From Hygrocybe punicea (Eukaryota; Basidiomycota; Agaricomycetes; Agaricales; Hygrophoraceae), in the NCBI GenBank assembly GCA_963556145.1, contig OY744462.1:4340001-4404000 (forward strand): DNA of 64,000 bases, written 5' to 3'. The notes under the pieces were generated by a model. It was not told the origin of the DNA, made no database searches, and was given only the letters and a program-made list of their open reading frames with translations. Both the position numbers and the translations under genes were made by a program. Position 1 is the first letter of the stretch. Each line of letters opens with the position of its first letter. Of the stretch, positions 41,159 through 53,057 are shown in pieces.

Positions 41159-41913
41159 CGGGCCACTCCCCATGTTTCAGTTTCACTTTTCATCTTATAT
41201 ACCCAGGAAGGAGACCTCCTTTCATACAGGAATTCCCGTCTCCTTCCAGGGTAAGATTACTTACTCTGTTTACTATTCTTAACTAATGTTCTGTTACGTT
41301 TCCAACTCCGCTTCCAACCCCGATGCCCATTTTGATACCTACCATGACGATTCTGCACTGCACACCTTCCTTTTTCATTTCATTTTGTCCTTTTGTCTTC
41401 TTTTGGACATCATTGTTTCTTCTTGTCCTTGTTCTCTTTTCTTCCTTTCTTCTAGAACAATCCAGACCGACCATGGACATATCCCACATGACCTTGTTGT
41501 ACCTGAATAGTCTCCTTGCCGACGGACATCACCAACATTGTCTTTTCCCTTCAATATCTTGTTTACGCTATCCCACAACAAACTGATCACAATGGCTGTA
41601 CTCCCGACACAGCTCATTACCATAATTGTTATTGGCATCATTGCCATCACCTTCCTGATCGGTTTCTACATTGTCATGATCTATCTTTGGCATAGACGCC
41701 CTTCCACCATTGATACATCCAACTTCCACCTTGACAATATATCGACACGTAATTGACAATTGCCATTCTCGGATATTTGGTTTCCATATTCATACCCTGT
41801 GCCTACCATTATCCTCCCTGAGGATCCGATGACATTCCTCACCTGCATGCGAACTCTGAACAATCCCCGATCACGAGACATTTCACTGTTCTCTCTAATC
41901 CGACCATCGCCGG

Positions 41914-42597
41914 TGTGACGGCGAGTTGGGTTGTAGATCCGAATGGGAATCTACTGTGAAGGGTGATCAGCTAGTAGAAGTGATCAAAGGAGTGGCAAGT
42001 AGAGAATCCGAGGTCACGTAAGTGGGAACCGGAGAGGATTGGACCTATCCGATTGGTCGGGTTGGTTTCCGATTGGTCGGGTTGGTTTCTGGATTGATTT
42101 GGGTGTTGGATCCGGTTGGGTCGTGAGTTGACGGAGAGTTTTTAGGTATAGTAAGGGCGGGTTTGTTACGGGATAACAGAAAGTGGTGAGAGACTTAGTA
42201 CGAAAGGGTTCTGTGCATTTTGGGGTGAAGAGTCAACTTGTATTATTGGTACAACTATCTCTACATTTTATAGTACTTAAACAAGGCGGTGCTCTGCACA
42301 GGCCAGTTAGGAGAAGAGGCAGTAAACGTCAAATCTACTGAAACATATCAACCCGATCAGTGTCTCTATGAAACGTGATAGGAACTGTAGTATAGGAGTG
42401 AACCGGTGTTGATGATCGTCGTGATGAGAACGTATACAATCGGGTTGAGCGCCGCACTGTGTTACGGATCGGATCCGGATCCGGGTTTGGTGGATTTTGG
42501 AACGTACTTCGATCGGGTTCGTTATAGGTCTTTGTGCGGATTTGGGTTGTGTCGTATATGTCAGGTTTTCGTGTATAGAGGGAACCTGCCCTCTACA
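41914..42597. repeat. Nested solo LTR, 684 bp
   Basis: TGTGACGG...CCTCTACA flanked by CCGG on both sides (41910-41913 and 42598-42601). Removing it leaves CATCGCCGGAGCATACTC, matching the uninterrupted relative (CATTGCCGAAGCACATTC on the other strand of 28957-30624). It shares the CCTCTACA end and 4-bp duplication with gypsy-1, but the body differs. Confidence 0.88.
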
Positions 42598-43312
42598 CCG
42601 GAGCATACTCTTTTGGACTTCGACCACAGACCATACGACTTCCCAAACAGTGAACCAACCCCTATCGTATATTGTTTGCACGACACCGCTTCAATGCAGT
42701 ACCCAACGACTTGTTCCCACAGCTTGTCACTCATGCCATGACTCGAAACCTGGACCCACGTTCATTTATCCTTTTCCATCTATAACCTTGATACCTCCCA
42801 CACTCGTTTACAATGATACCCTTTCTTGGACGAATACCGACATCAGGTGGACTGCATTGTTCCACAGACAGGACAAGATATCCCTCCTCAATACGTCATC
42901 GACACAGACATCATCATCCATTGGTTTTCCCTCCATACATTCCTTTGTTTTCCTTTATACCGACCTTGTCACTATATCTACACTACCTCAAGACACTCCC
43001 TTCACCAATCCTACACTGGATGATACCCCTCTTCAACCCGACTGTGCATTGCACTTGTCAGACTGCGCACTTGCCTGTTACAGCAAGTATAGACCCCGAA
43101 TTGGCAATTCTGCATGTCACATGATCTGATGACAAATCATCCGAGTCATCCGGACCTCTTCTATCCTCAACGACACCCAGGCCTTCAGTTGGATCGTGAG
43201 AACATCGACATGAGGACGCCTCATGTACGCCTCATGGTGAACACATGGTAGAGTTGGACATGTTGTGGCTTCATGGTTGTATTTCTATTTACCTCCCCTC
43301 AAGACCAGTCAC

Positions 43313-43320
43313 TATATATA
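43313..43320 (+). promoter_or_regulatory. TATA-box candidate in the solo LTR
   Basis: TATATATA in the context CAGTCACTATATATACTG, conserved in the relative at 29205-29212. Location about 250 bp before the LTR 3' end fits a U3 promoter; inference only. Confidence 0.45.
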
Positions 43321-43570
43321 CTGTTCTTGTTGTTGGTTCGGACTTTTTCTTCTTTTCCTTTCTTTACGTTTAGTCTGGTTCTTGGGGCAGACTCATCTTG
43401 TTTTGGGTAACCCCCACGGCTCGCAATGACATTAGACCTTGACCCCCTCTTCTTAGCAGTGTTGTCTTAGCTATAAGCAACAATGAAAACTGCTGATCTC
43501 TCCCTTGGAAACCCCCCCTCCTAGTTAAGTTGATTGTTGCCGGAGCCCACTGCAGAAGCGATCCATAAGA

Positions 43571-44147
43571 TGTTCCCCATTTCGTAGCTTATAGTTTTTT
43601 GGTTTTTTCTCTCTCCCACCCTTTATCCACTTACCCTTTACTGTGTATTGCATCGCACCTATCTTTCTTGTGTAATATATTTTCTTTTGGGCCCTGCCGC
43701 TGCTTCAGGGCAGGGCCACATACACTTATTCCGGACACCAAAAAACTATGGGAGACTGATTAGAGAGGAATAAGAGTTCTGAGTTTTAAAAAGGCCTTTT
43801 TGGAGATTCAATATTTCGGAAGTTCCCCCTAGGTAGTATAACCGTGTATTAGCATCTCGCCTCTCACCCTTGGAAATTTGGCTTGGCAGGAGCCTGTGTA
43901 AAACATACACATTTTCTTGGTTTCAGATTTTTATTTATTAATAAATGGTAGTGATTTTTAGAGTCACACTAATGGGTGACTTTCCATAAGGCTTTTTCTA
44001 AGATTTTGAATAAAACGCCACCTTTCCGGCAGCCCGGCCAACATTTATTTGGATATTCTAGTCTATATCCAAAACCGTAGACTAAAATAAACAATTAGTT
44101 TTGAATATTCCTGTTGCGGCTCCCGCTATATCGAGTTTGCAGGCGAC
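43571..44147 (+). other. Upstream region of the Harbinger-like transposase
   Basis: No gene. Contains a strong hairpin GGCCCTGCC...GGCAGGGCC at about 43690-43718, which may mark the transposon's left end; the matching right end was not found. Confidence 0.4.
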
Positions 44148-45499
44148 ATGGATAACTTCCACCTGCCTGAGACAGAGGCAGCTGAAGACGACATCGAGGA
44201 TGCTTCCCATAACCAACGGCTTGCAGCTGCAGTAGCATCCATGTATGCAGGTGCTGAAGAGGCTCGATTAAACCAATCCCGTATTCGCAACCCAAGCCGC
44301 CTTTATCTCTGTCGTGCACAGCTCCTCCCCAATCCCCTTATTGACACCCCTTGGGTCCAACTACGCCGGAGCCGCTCTGACAGGGCCTACATCACCACTA
44401 TGGGCTTTGATGTTGCCACCTTCAAAACCATAATCGCTGCAGGATTCAGTCGTGCATGGTATGAGACACCCATTCCACGACAAGACACGGATGTTGAGGG
44501 GACAACACGCCCTGGTCATCGATTACTAGATGCAGAAGGAGCATTGGGTCTTGTTCTCCATTATCTTAATTCTACCATGCGAGAAATAACTCTCCAAGAA
44601 ATTTTCGCCCTCATCCCATCCATCGTCTCGCGGTACCTCTGTTTTGGTCTCAAACTACTACTTCAGACACTACGCAGCTCACACGATGCCCGGATAAGCT
44701 GGTTCCATGAGCTCTCAGAGTTCGAAGATCATAGTGATCTTGTGTGCATGCGTCATCCACTTCTCGTGGGTGCATTCACCAGCATCGATGGTCTCAACCT
44801 CCCGGTCCAAATGTCGGATGACGAGGACATCGAGAATGCCACCTATAACGGTTGGCTTCATGACCATTTTATAAGTTCTGTCCTGGTCTTTTGCTCGAGT
44901 GGTCAGCTTCACTGAGTTCTGTTTTTTCATATCTGAATACAACCTTTGCAGGTCCTATAATTGCCGCCAACATCAATGCACCCGGAAGCTGGCACGATTC
45001 ACGTGTAGCACAGCCAATATACGAGCAGCTTAGGACCCTGACTCCCCCAGGATTTTTTCTTGTCGCTGACACGGCATTTCCACGTGGCACCAATCAAATT
45101 GAAGGCCATATTCGTGCTCCCCTCAAGTCCGGCCAACGCATCCTGGGAACTCCTGAGGAAGTACAGGCTGTTATGGATTTCGATCGTCAACTCCTTTCCT
45201 ACAGGCAGACTGTGGAATGGGGAAACAGAGCTATCCAAGGATCGTTTGGCTGACTGCGCATTCCTCTTGAGATCAAGAATTCTGACACTCGTGGAGACCT
45301 CATTGAGATCTGTCTTCGCCTGCACAACCTTCGGTGCCGTCGTGTTGGGTTAAACCAGATTCAGTCAGTTTACATGCTGAGGTGGAGGGATAATGCTGAA
45401 CAAGAGCAGCTGTGGAATGACTTCGAGAGTGTATTGTTCACAGATCAGCGAGATAATGATTGCGTTTCCAGGTTTCACACAGTTGCTAACTATGAGTAA
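44148..45499 (+). pseudogene. PIF/Harbinger-like DDE transposase, one nonsense codon
   Basis: Exons 44148-44901 and 44952-45499. Cuts and rejoins transposon ends with a DDE nuclease. Asp 1 is in AFTSIDGLNLPVQ, Asp 2 in FFLVADTAFPRG, Glu in VEWGNRAIQGSFG. NINAPGSWHDS and LRSSHDARISWFHE are also typical of the fungal branch. Intron 44902-44951 (GTCAGC...TTGCAG) joins VLVFCSSG to PIIAANINAP. A TGA at 45251-45253 replaces the Arg of SFGRLRIPLE; the frame then runs on through IEICLRLHNLRCRR to TAA 45497-45499. Convergent with the DUF6818-type gene. Confidence 0.85.
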
Positions 45500-45788
45500 T
45501 GATCTTCTGTTTTGGTGTTCTGCACCCTGTAATTTCTCCTCATGTAATGTTTCTTCGTACAGTTGTAACATCAAAATGCTCCCCATTTTGGGGAGCAGAC
45601 GCTTTATTTCTGGGTATAAGGACAGCGATGGGACAGACTACGATGAGGACAATGAATGAGTAATGACTGTGGCCTCACTTTGAGGTGAAGTATACGAGAG
45701 ATCAGCTGAGATGGAGTAAGGACTCTGTGGCCATGGCAGTGAGTAAGGACCGTGGCCCCCAACGTCGGGGCAATTGACAATCGATTTT
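45500..45788. other. Convergent 3' spacer of the Harbinger-like pair
   Basis: Lies between the ends of the transposase and DUF6818-type genes. No feature. Confidence 0.5.
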
Positions 45789-47730
45789 CTAATGGGGAGC
45801 GTTCTCATCATTGACATTGACATCTTGGGCTTGACAGCGTAAGGTGGGCTTGAGCTGGGCAATTTTTTGCTGGACAGCGATGGGAAGATGAGATGGCGTA
45901 GTGTTGGTGGTGGTGGCCGATTGGAGTGGACCCTCATGGTGGGATTTCAAGTCAGGACTGGCTGGCGAAATTGCTGTATCAGACGTCATCAGGAGGTGAG
46001 GAGTAGGTGATTGGCGGAATGCATACGTGCGCCTCGGTGCACGTGCAGGTGCAGGAAGCTTCTGCTTGATAGAACACTCACTATTGTCATCTGTAGCCTC
46101 GTTGTCAGTTATCCACGTAACTGAGCCACCACCTTCTGGGTAGTGAACCTCGTTTCGGATCTTATGCTTGGGCCTTTGGTCAACGGAGTGAACACGGCCC
46201 CTTGGTGTCTCCATGCCCATGCCCATGCCCCTGCCCATACCCATCTCGAGTTTAATGTGAGCCATATCGCGTGCACAGTCGGCCTCATAGACACGACCCT
46301 GTAGAGTAGTGATCTGCATGCGAAGGGACTCGATGACAGCTTGAGAATCACGATTTTGTTGAGCGCTTGCGAAAATTTGAGCACTTTGCAGGGTGCGCTG
46401 GGATCGTTCCTGTTCACAAGACTCCTGCGCTGCTGGATCAAAAGCAGCAGAGATCTTTTGTACAAAGTCTAACCCAGCACCCCCACAAGCATTGCAGTGG
46501 ATGGGGGGTTGGTCACGTATCCCTCGAACGACAGCCACTTTGGCAGGAACCTGTGTGACTTTATTGTCGGTGCTGATAGTGATGGCACTTTCATAGCCAT
46601 GGTCCTCGTCCATGTCATTGCCAAAGTCAGAGTCATTCAGCTCACGTGTACCTGCCCTCTCGTTTATCAAGACATCAATCGCATGTGCACGATCAATGTG
46701 TGGTGGGCAGGTGCCACGGCCGGTGGGCTTTGTTGTCCTCATGAGCTGGTGGACGATCATAATGAGTTAATAACCATCATCAATACATTAGTGAAGTGTG
46801 TACCTGCTTGAACTTCGTCTCTAAGGACTTTTGGGCCCTCTGCGGGCGACCCTGCCTTTGACACCATTTGGTAAACTGCACATGGACGGCCTTCCAGCCG
46901 TGTTGTCCCAATGGTAACTCAAGCTCAACGTGGTCCAGGAGTGCCTTCATGTCGTCAAGTTTGTAGTTACCAGCACCTTGAGGGCGGCCGATTCATTTAG
47001 GCATTCGTGGGTCATCGTCTCCATCACCATGGCCCTTGCACTTCTGTGGTCGATCTCTCTCAAGCTTGGCACGAAATCTAGGCTTCCGATCTAAGTCCAG
47101 CTCCTGCTTAATTCTGAGCATCGGGGCTGGCTTTCTTGGTTTGGCAGCATGTACTGATGATCACACAAGATCGCGGGCATCGACCAGCTCCTCGTCATCA
47201 GAGTCGTCACGGGGACAGAGGCCCATAGGTACTTGATGATGCAGTGGCGGCAACGCAGGGAGGTGTGAGTTGGGGTGTCCCTTGTGAGTGAGCATGAGCT
47301 GCCCAGGCCCTGATTCGTGTAAATAGTCCTGTCACAAATGCGTAAGCAGCAACGACTATTTAAAACAGTAGAGTGACTCGGACCTCATATTGGTCCACCG
47401 CAATTACAGGCGCTCCAGTAATAGGCTCATGATCAAACTGGATGTCAAATGATCTTAGCAGTGTGCCAATAAACCCAAGCCATGAGTGTACCTTGTAAGG
47501 GGAAAAGCGATAATTGCCTGGTGCAATTGGCACAGAACCCTTGCCCTATAAAAAAAGATACACAACTTGTCAGGTGCCAAGACGCCGTGAGTCAGAAGTG
47601 TGATACTCACAACAGGGAGATTGTGTTGTGGAACTCCAGTGTATGGAATCCAGTGAGAAAACGGATCTTCCCCGACAGTGTGAGGAGGATGAGCATTGAC
47701 GAGAGGAAAATTAGGACATTGAGTCGACAT
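45789..47730 (-). pseudogene. Myb/DUF6818-type DNA-binding partner of the Harbinger-like element
   Basis: Minus-strand gene. Exons about 47730-47611, 47545-47492, a further exon about 47454-47383, 47328-46804 and 46745-45789. The conserved block GNYKLDDMKALLDHVELELP, QHGWKAVHVQFTKWCQRQGR, RAQKSLETKFKQ (then intron 46746-46803) and LMRTTKPTGRGTCPPHIDRA resembles the DUF6818/trihelix-like domain of mushroom proteins. A coiled-coil stretch and basic C-terminus follow. In-frame TGAs at 47161-47163 and 46993-46995 (before IGRPQGAGNY, where Arg is expected) kill it. Harbinger transposons need a Myb-like partner protein, which fits its position tail-to-tail with the transposase. The first exon is duplicated at 55596-55741. 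Confidence 0.72.
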
Positions 47731-48785
47731 GGGGAAGTTGGTATGCATACGTGAAGAAAGGAGGGTGCAGAGACTGGGGTAAAACAGTAGAATTGCGCCT
47801 TCTTATACTGTTGGCACTCAGGTACATGGACAACATAAGTCACTCGTTTACACTCAGAAATTGGCCATTCAATTTATCACGACATGGTGTGGAATGCCAC
47901 GAAATGCAATGATTGGCAGCTGTACTGTCAATAAGACTAGGAAGTACAGTTGGAAAGAAAAAAGTTGAGTACCCAACTCACCTCATAGCAGTGATGCGCT
48001 GATGACTTCGAAAAAAGGTATGCTGAACTGCTTTCGTTGTCGAGTCCCTTGTTAAAGGTAGACAGGATGAGAGTGAATGGAGAGTAGGACGTCGGAGATG
48101 GTAATATTGCAGCATGAAACGCAGTGACCAGCCATAATGCTATAGCGAGGGCCAGTAAGTACAATTAGAATAAAATGTGTACCTAACTCCCCCCGTAGCA
48201 GTGATGCACCCAAGACTTCAAAAAATCCCATGCTGAAGTGCCTTCATCATTGAGTCCCTTGTCAAAAACAAATGGGAAGTGGGAGTAGGAGATCGGGAGG
48301 GGTAGTAATTAGTGGAACAAGCCGGGTCTAGCGAAAGTGAATTCAAGTCAGACATACTAGGGGTCAGATGGATGCGTGGGCAAGACAATGGTCGAGAGGG
48401 CTGGCTAGACAAACAGTCAGTGTGAAAGCTTGTACGGCGGGGCTGGATTAGGACAGGCGACTGGCCAGAAACGGAATGCAAGAAACTCAGGATAAGTTGT
48501 TTATTCAAGACGGGGGGTTTGGATCCCTCATCTAGGCTAGTGGTTATTGCGAGGTTGAGAATAATCTACATTTTATGGCGGGACCCTGAGCGACCCGACG
48601 TGTTGGCTGGGTTGCCTTTCGGGGTCGAATTTATGATAATATATGTTATGATGATGTATAAACGCCTACGGAAAGTCACCCAATCATCACTGGATTATGA
48701 ATGAGGCATATCTCATTTGGTGGCGAAAAAATCATCAGTCTGCTGTGCAATATCACGGCATTGCCAATACAAAACAGTTGTTGAT
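47731..48785. other. Spacer between Harbinger-like remnant and RBM5/10-like gene
   Basis: No recognised gene. Two imperfect direct repeats of about 100 bp (47975-48060 and 48180-48265: GTAGCAGTGATGC, GACTTC, TGCTGAA and GAGTCCCTTGT in the same order) lie about 205 bp apart. The right end of the Harbinger element should be here but was not located. Confidence 0.45.
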
Positions 48786-51689
48786 TCAGCTACCATACCG
48801 CTCTCGGGCCTGTGCAGATCATTCTATACTTGAGCAAAATACCGGATCCGCCGTTAACAGTAGAAACCACTCACAGCATCCTGTGCCATATGCACATATC
48901 CAGAGTACCCTTCAGAATATTTTCCTATTTCTTTACCCTTGCTAGCGCCAAGGCCTGCCCCCTGGGCGTAGATAGCCGTTTGGCTGACAGAGACATCGTC
49001 AGCACGAAATATACAAAGACGAGATATACAAACATGGGGTCAATCCTCCCCTCGCCGCTGGTCCCTAGCCCAGTACCTTCTTTCCAACCCATCAGTTTGA
49101 GTAACTTGTTTCCAACATTACTCTCGTCCTCGCCCGGATTCATCGGCGGAGGAGGTGATGGAGCTGGAGGTCCTTCGGCGTGTTTCTTCTTGCTGTTATC
49201 CTGGTCTGTCGGTAATGGTGCATCGGGCTGGTTGTGCATGATTCGGCGCTCAGATGCGCGATCACGGTATTTCGGTTGCTCCAAGGAATGACGTCCCATT
49301 GTAGACCGGGCTGCGAGGGCCTTTTGACGCGCAACAACCTGTAAATTCGGATCTCTGGAATTTTTCTGTTGTTTTGCGACCAGACAAAGGTGCATTGGGA
49401 AAAAGCCAAGTTAGACCGTTTTTGAAATATAAATTACACAGTATTAATGAAGCGAGCCTTATGCAGTTCCGATTCTTTGTTATGTCGCTTCAGTTGTTCG
49501 GTGGTCTTAAATTGCCGGGCGCAGAGAAGACACGTCAAAGCAATGATGTCGGAAAACTCGAAATCTGCATCGTGCGTCACAGAGGTTGTCGCCACCGCCT
49601 TCGGTCCACCGGTAGAGACAGTTCTATCGGCCAGAACGGGTGCGCTCGCATTCAAGGGTATAGCCTAGATATTCGCCGTGTAACATGTAAGAATGAAGGC
49701 AAATTTGACGTCGGCGGCAGAGCCAAGAAATAGATGTCACCGGAGAAGTAGAAGCAGAAGGGACATGCACATCATTATTGAGTTCGCCTTGTACTTGATT
49801 CCACTTGTTGATATTGTTGACTGTCTAGAGACAACGAGGGTGTCATCAAATGAACGGTGCATTGCTAATTTCTTGAGATACCTTTTTGCTCGCAATCAAG
49901 GGAGCAACTTTCTTGGCCCCGGCAACTGTGATAACGTAATGCATATTGCGATAGTCACGGTTCTGGGAGGTACGTACCATTGTTATCTCCGTTATTTGAA
50001 GAATGGTCGCCAGCCTCACTTGAAGCATTGGACGCACAAGGATCATCGGCTGTCGAAAATAATGGAAGAGGTCTCAATGACGCCGACCCTGAGCAGGGGT
50101 TTACTGTTAGAAAAACTGGACTCCAACAATTCGTTTGACGTACCAACTACTTTTAGGAGAGGTTTGGCTCCAGTGACTTTACTAAAACTAAGTGTGACCG
50201 GCTTATCCGATATTGGCAGAACCGATGCTTCAGCAACCGTAACATGTGCCAGAGTCTCATCGTCGTTGCCTAAAGAGTTTTGAGTGTTATAAACTGATAT
50301 CGAACTAGTAACTCAGACCTTTAACTCTCCGTTTGTCCTTCTTTTCCTTTAGAGGTGACATCGGTGGCACACCCTTCTCCACTTCAAACTGCAGTAATGT
50401 GACGGTAGATGTTTCGTCCCAATACCTGACCCAGGAACCGTCCGTCCCGCCCAAGCCCGAAGAAGAAGGAATGCACGCCTCATCGCGAGGCATGAGTTCG
50501 GCAGCAGGCTGAAATGAGTAAGGATGCGCAAACGAGGCGGCGACCGGACGATCGGATATGCGAAATCCAGACGGATGAATCTGAGAAGACATTGTTGCTG
50601 CTAGCACAACTGATGCCGACTAACCAAGAGCATCAGTAATTGAATACAACCGAAATACATGCATACTACCTGGACATCGACAAATTCAACAAAGGCAAAA
50701 CCGAAACTGGCCATAGTGACTTTGTCCTTGATGAGAATTATTCTTTTCATGCCTTTAGCGCCTTCCTTTCCAGGGCCTGAAGATGAATACATAGCCTGGG
50801 CAATCGCCTGTGGACCGGACAGGGGGTCAAGTCCCCTAAAAAGTAGCACAGGTGCCTGAGCATTCCCGATGTCTCTTGTGCCGTCATTCATATTTTGCCG
50901 GTTGAGACGGCCTTTCTCGTGAGGGGTGACGCTTTGAGAGTAATCAATCTTGACTCTGCGGCCACTGTGTGGCAAACCAGTCTCCAGTGCTTTGTAGAAA
51001 GCGGCTGTAGCAGATGCACCATGCGAGGCCGGGGGTGGAATTTGGATAAAGGGAAAAAGAGGATCCACGAACGCGCGAGCATGTTCAATTGTGGCGAACT
51101 GGGCAAATCCGAAACCTTTGGAGACACCTTTGAAAATCCAACGGCGAAAGTCACGTTAATGCATGTGCAGAAGCAGATACGAATGGGCAAGTGCCTGTTG
51201 ATCTATCTCGGATAATGGTGACCGTTTCTATAGTGCAACCACTATTGATAAGATAAGCCTGGAGCTGTGCGACACATTTCAGAACATGCTTAAATATACG
51301 ACCAATACAACGAACATCGGCCTCTGTGAAGTCTGAATCCAAACCAAGAAATATGACGTGGGGACTGGGTTCGCTAGGCAAAAGACGTTTCTTCGCAAAG
51401 GCTCGATGAGGCCTGTTATCTTGAGAGTAATCTTGTGAATTGTCATTTGGTCGACCTTGTGCAATCGATCCACCATATGTCGTTTCGTCGTGATCATAGC
51501 CCTGAACGCCCTGTGGATGCGTAACCCTGCTAGTAAGAGAAGTGAAATGCATACCCCATTATTATATTTTCTGCGCTTCCCTTCACTCTGGTAATCATCA
51601 TCCCTCTGGCGTACGTGCCCTGATCCCCCAGCATCTTGCCAGAACCCAAGTTCGTTCTTTCCTCTGTCCCAGTCACGATTGTAAGCCAT
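48786..51689 (-). CDS. RBM5/RBM10-like splicing factor (copy A)
   Basis: Nuclear RNA-binding protein predicted to act in 3' splice-site selection. Thirteen exons sum to 2,196 nt, giving 731 residues: 51689-51555, 51510-51316, 51264-51195, 51127-50670, 50619-50319, 50269-50105, 50049-49978, 49925-49882, 49824-49741, 49664-49458, 49365-49034, 48983-48875, 48809-48786. Domains: RRM1 from about residue 95 (VIFLGLDSDFTEADLQAYL, KGFGFAQF), RRM2 about 225-300 (VLLFRGLDPLSG, SFGFAFVEF), C2H2 finger about 553-577 (CLLCARQFKTTEQLKRHNKE), G-patch about 661-705 (LLKLMGWKEGTGLGTSGEGR, AGLGASKGKEIG), ending AARERYGS. This order is that of RBM5/6/10; the OCRE repeat was not seen. Two introns (51128-51194 and 49366-49457) need GC donors to keep phase. 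Confidence 0.88.
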
Positions 51690-52445
51690 ATGATGATGGT
51701 TGGAAACAAGTTTTTTTTATGTAAACATTGTACAAACAATTCATCTGTCTCCACCTATTGACAAGACAAGCCCATGATGGCTGGCCATGGTACGCAGTAT
51801 CTACGCCCTTCCTCACCAGCTTGACGTTCATCCGGAAACCTAGGATTTATAAAAGTGCGCGATCAAGGAGATGCAAGATGTCCAGTGCTCACTTTGCATC
51901 GTTAGGTTGACCCAGCCATAGAACGATGGAACCATATGGTAACTTCATCCGCGCATAGTCATTCAGTCAAGCCTTTCATTTGTATCTCAGCGCGAGGATG
52001 TCTACAAGCATTTCCGATTCACTTCGCGCACCACTTGGATAGCGCTCTGTGGGTTTATATTTGTGCCTGGTGCCATTCTATACGTCTCAAACGTTACCGA
52101 TGTAGGCCAACCCACACATTGTCAGACTATGCTTACCTATTCCTGTTCCTCCTGTAGTTGAGATGGAGCTGGGCAGGGAAACTAAAGGGGCAGTCCTTGA
52201 CGATATGCCCTCGACCAGAATAAATAACTAGAATGTCATTTATTACTCTCAACTTTCAATTGAATTGCAAGACGGCATGACTACAATACAGAGTGTAAAG
52301 CAAGAGGCGCGGAACGAACGGTGGGTCGGGTATGACGATCGAGGATAACGGGAGAATGACAACACTTAGTCGAATTTCGCATCCAATGCCTCGCCATCTG
52401 ATCGTCTTCGAGGCCGAACTGCGAACATGGAGATACAAGCCACGA
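51690..52445. other. Spacer between RBM5/10-like start and ATG8 end
   Basis: Contains the RBM5/10-like promoter (minus strand) and ATG8 3' UTR. No further gene recognised. Confidence 0.5.
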
Positions 52446-53057
52446 TTATGCATGGAATGGTAGCTCGACCCATCCTTCCATCCCGAAAGTATTCTCGCCT
52501 GAATAACTGACGTAGAGGAAATTATCCTCATCTCTGGGTAATACCAGGGTCAATATCGGCGAAACATTTGCGAAAATGCGAGAAAGACCGACTTGTGCTC
52601 TTCGTAAATGGCACTCATCAAGGCTGCAGTCGGTGGCAGAACCTCGTCAACGAAGATGAATATTGCCTTCTCTGGTGCAAGCTTGATGCGTTTGCGGATT
52701 ACATAGACAAATTGGCCTACGGTTAAGTCCTAACCATATACAATTAATGCGCGTGATAAATTGATCTCAAAGCTACACTGTTTCGACGTACGGATGGAAC
52801 CAGGTATTTCTTTTTGTCGATCGTAGGGATATCTGTCCGGTCTGCCTTCTCGCAAATTACCTGAAATGGTTGTTTTGATCAGAGGGAATGGCTTTGGATA
52901 CGCAAATACTTACAGGGATGCGGTCAGGATACTTCTGGCGGATCCGCTCCGCCTCTGCCTTGCGTTTCTCTGCCAAGCAGCGGACGATGAGTAAGACAAA
53001 GAAGGACTGCGGAGTGCACGGACCAAAAGGATGTTCGTCCTTGAACTTAGATCTCAT
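52446..53057 (-). CDS. ATG8: Autophagy ubiquitin-like protein ATG8 (copy A)
   Basis: Ubiquitin-like modifier conjugated to phosphatidylethanolamine on autophagosome membranes. Exons: 53057-53024, 52969-52914, 52860-52792, 52729-52593, 52533-52446; 127 residues. The sequence follows the highly conserved family: [79 protein letters not shown]. Gly116 of TFG is the conjugation site; the 11 residues after it ([11 protein letters not shown]) would be removed by the ATG4 protease. All four introns are GT-AG. Confidence 0.97.

Larger units (their letters stand above)
41292..43570 (+). repeat. Solo LTR with a second solo LTR inside
   Basis: Same family as 28957-30624 but in the opposite orientation (TGTTACG start). 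The end has decayed to CCATAAGA. Flanked by the 5-bp duplication TGTTC (41287-41291 and 43571-43575). Longer than its relative only because of the insertion at 41914-42597. Reading frames inside are chance. Confidence 0.88.

Noticed and set aside
41286..43129. Frames of 70-210 codons within the solo LTR
   Set aside because: The same DNA in the relative at 28957-30624 gives different frames with indels; no protein family; LTRs normally lack genes.
43690..43718. GC-rich hairpin as a transcription terminator
   Set aside because: Rho-independent terminators are bacterial. Position before the transposase suggests a transposon end, but the partner end was not found, so no terminator or TIR was called.
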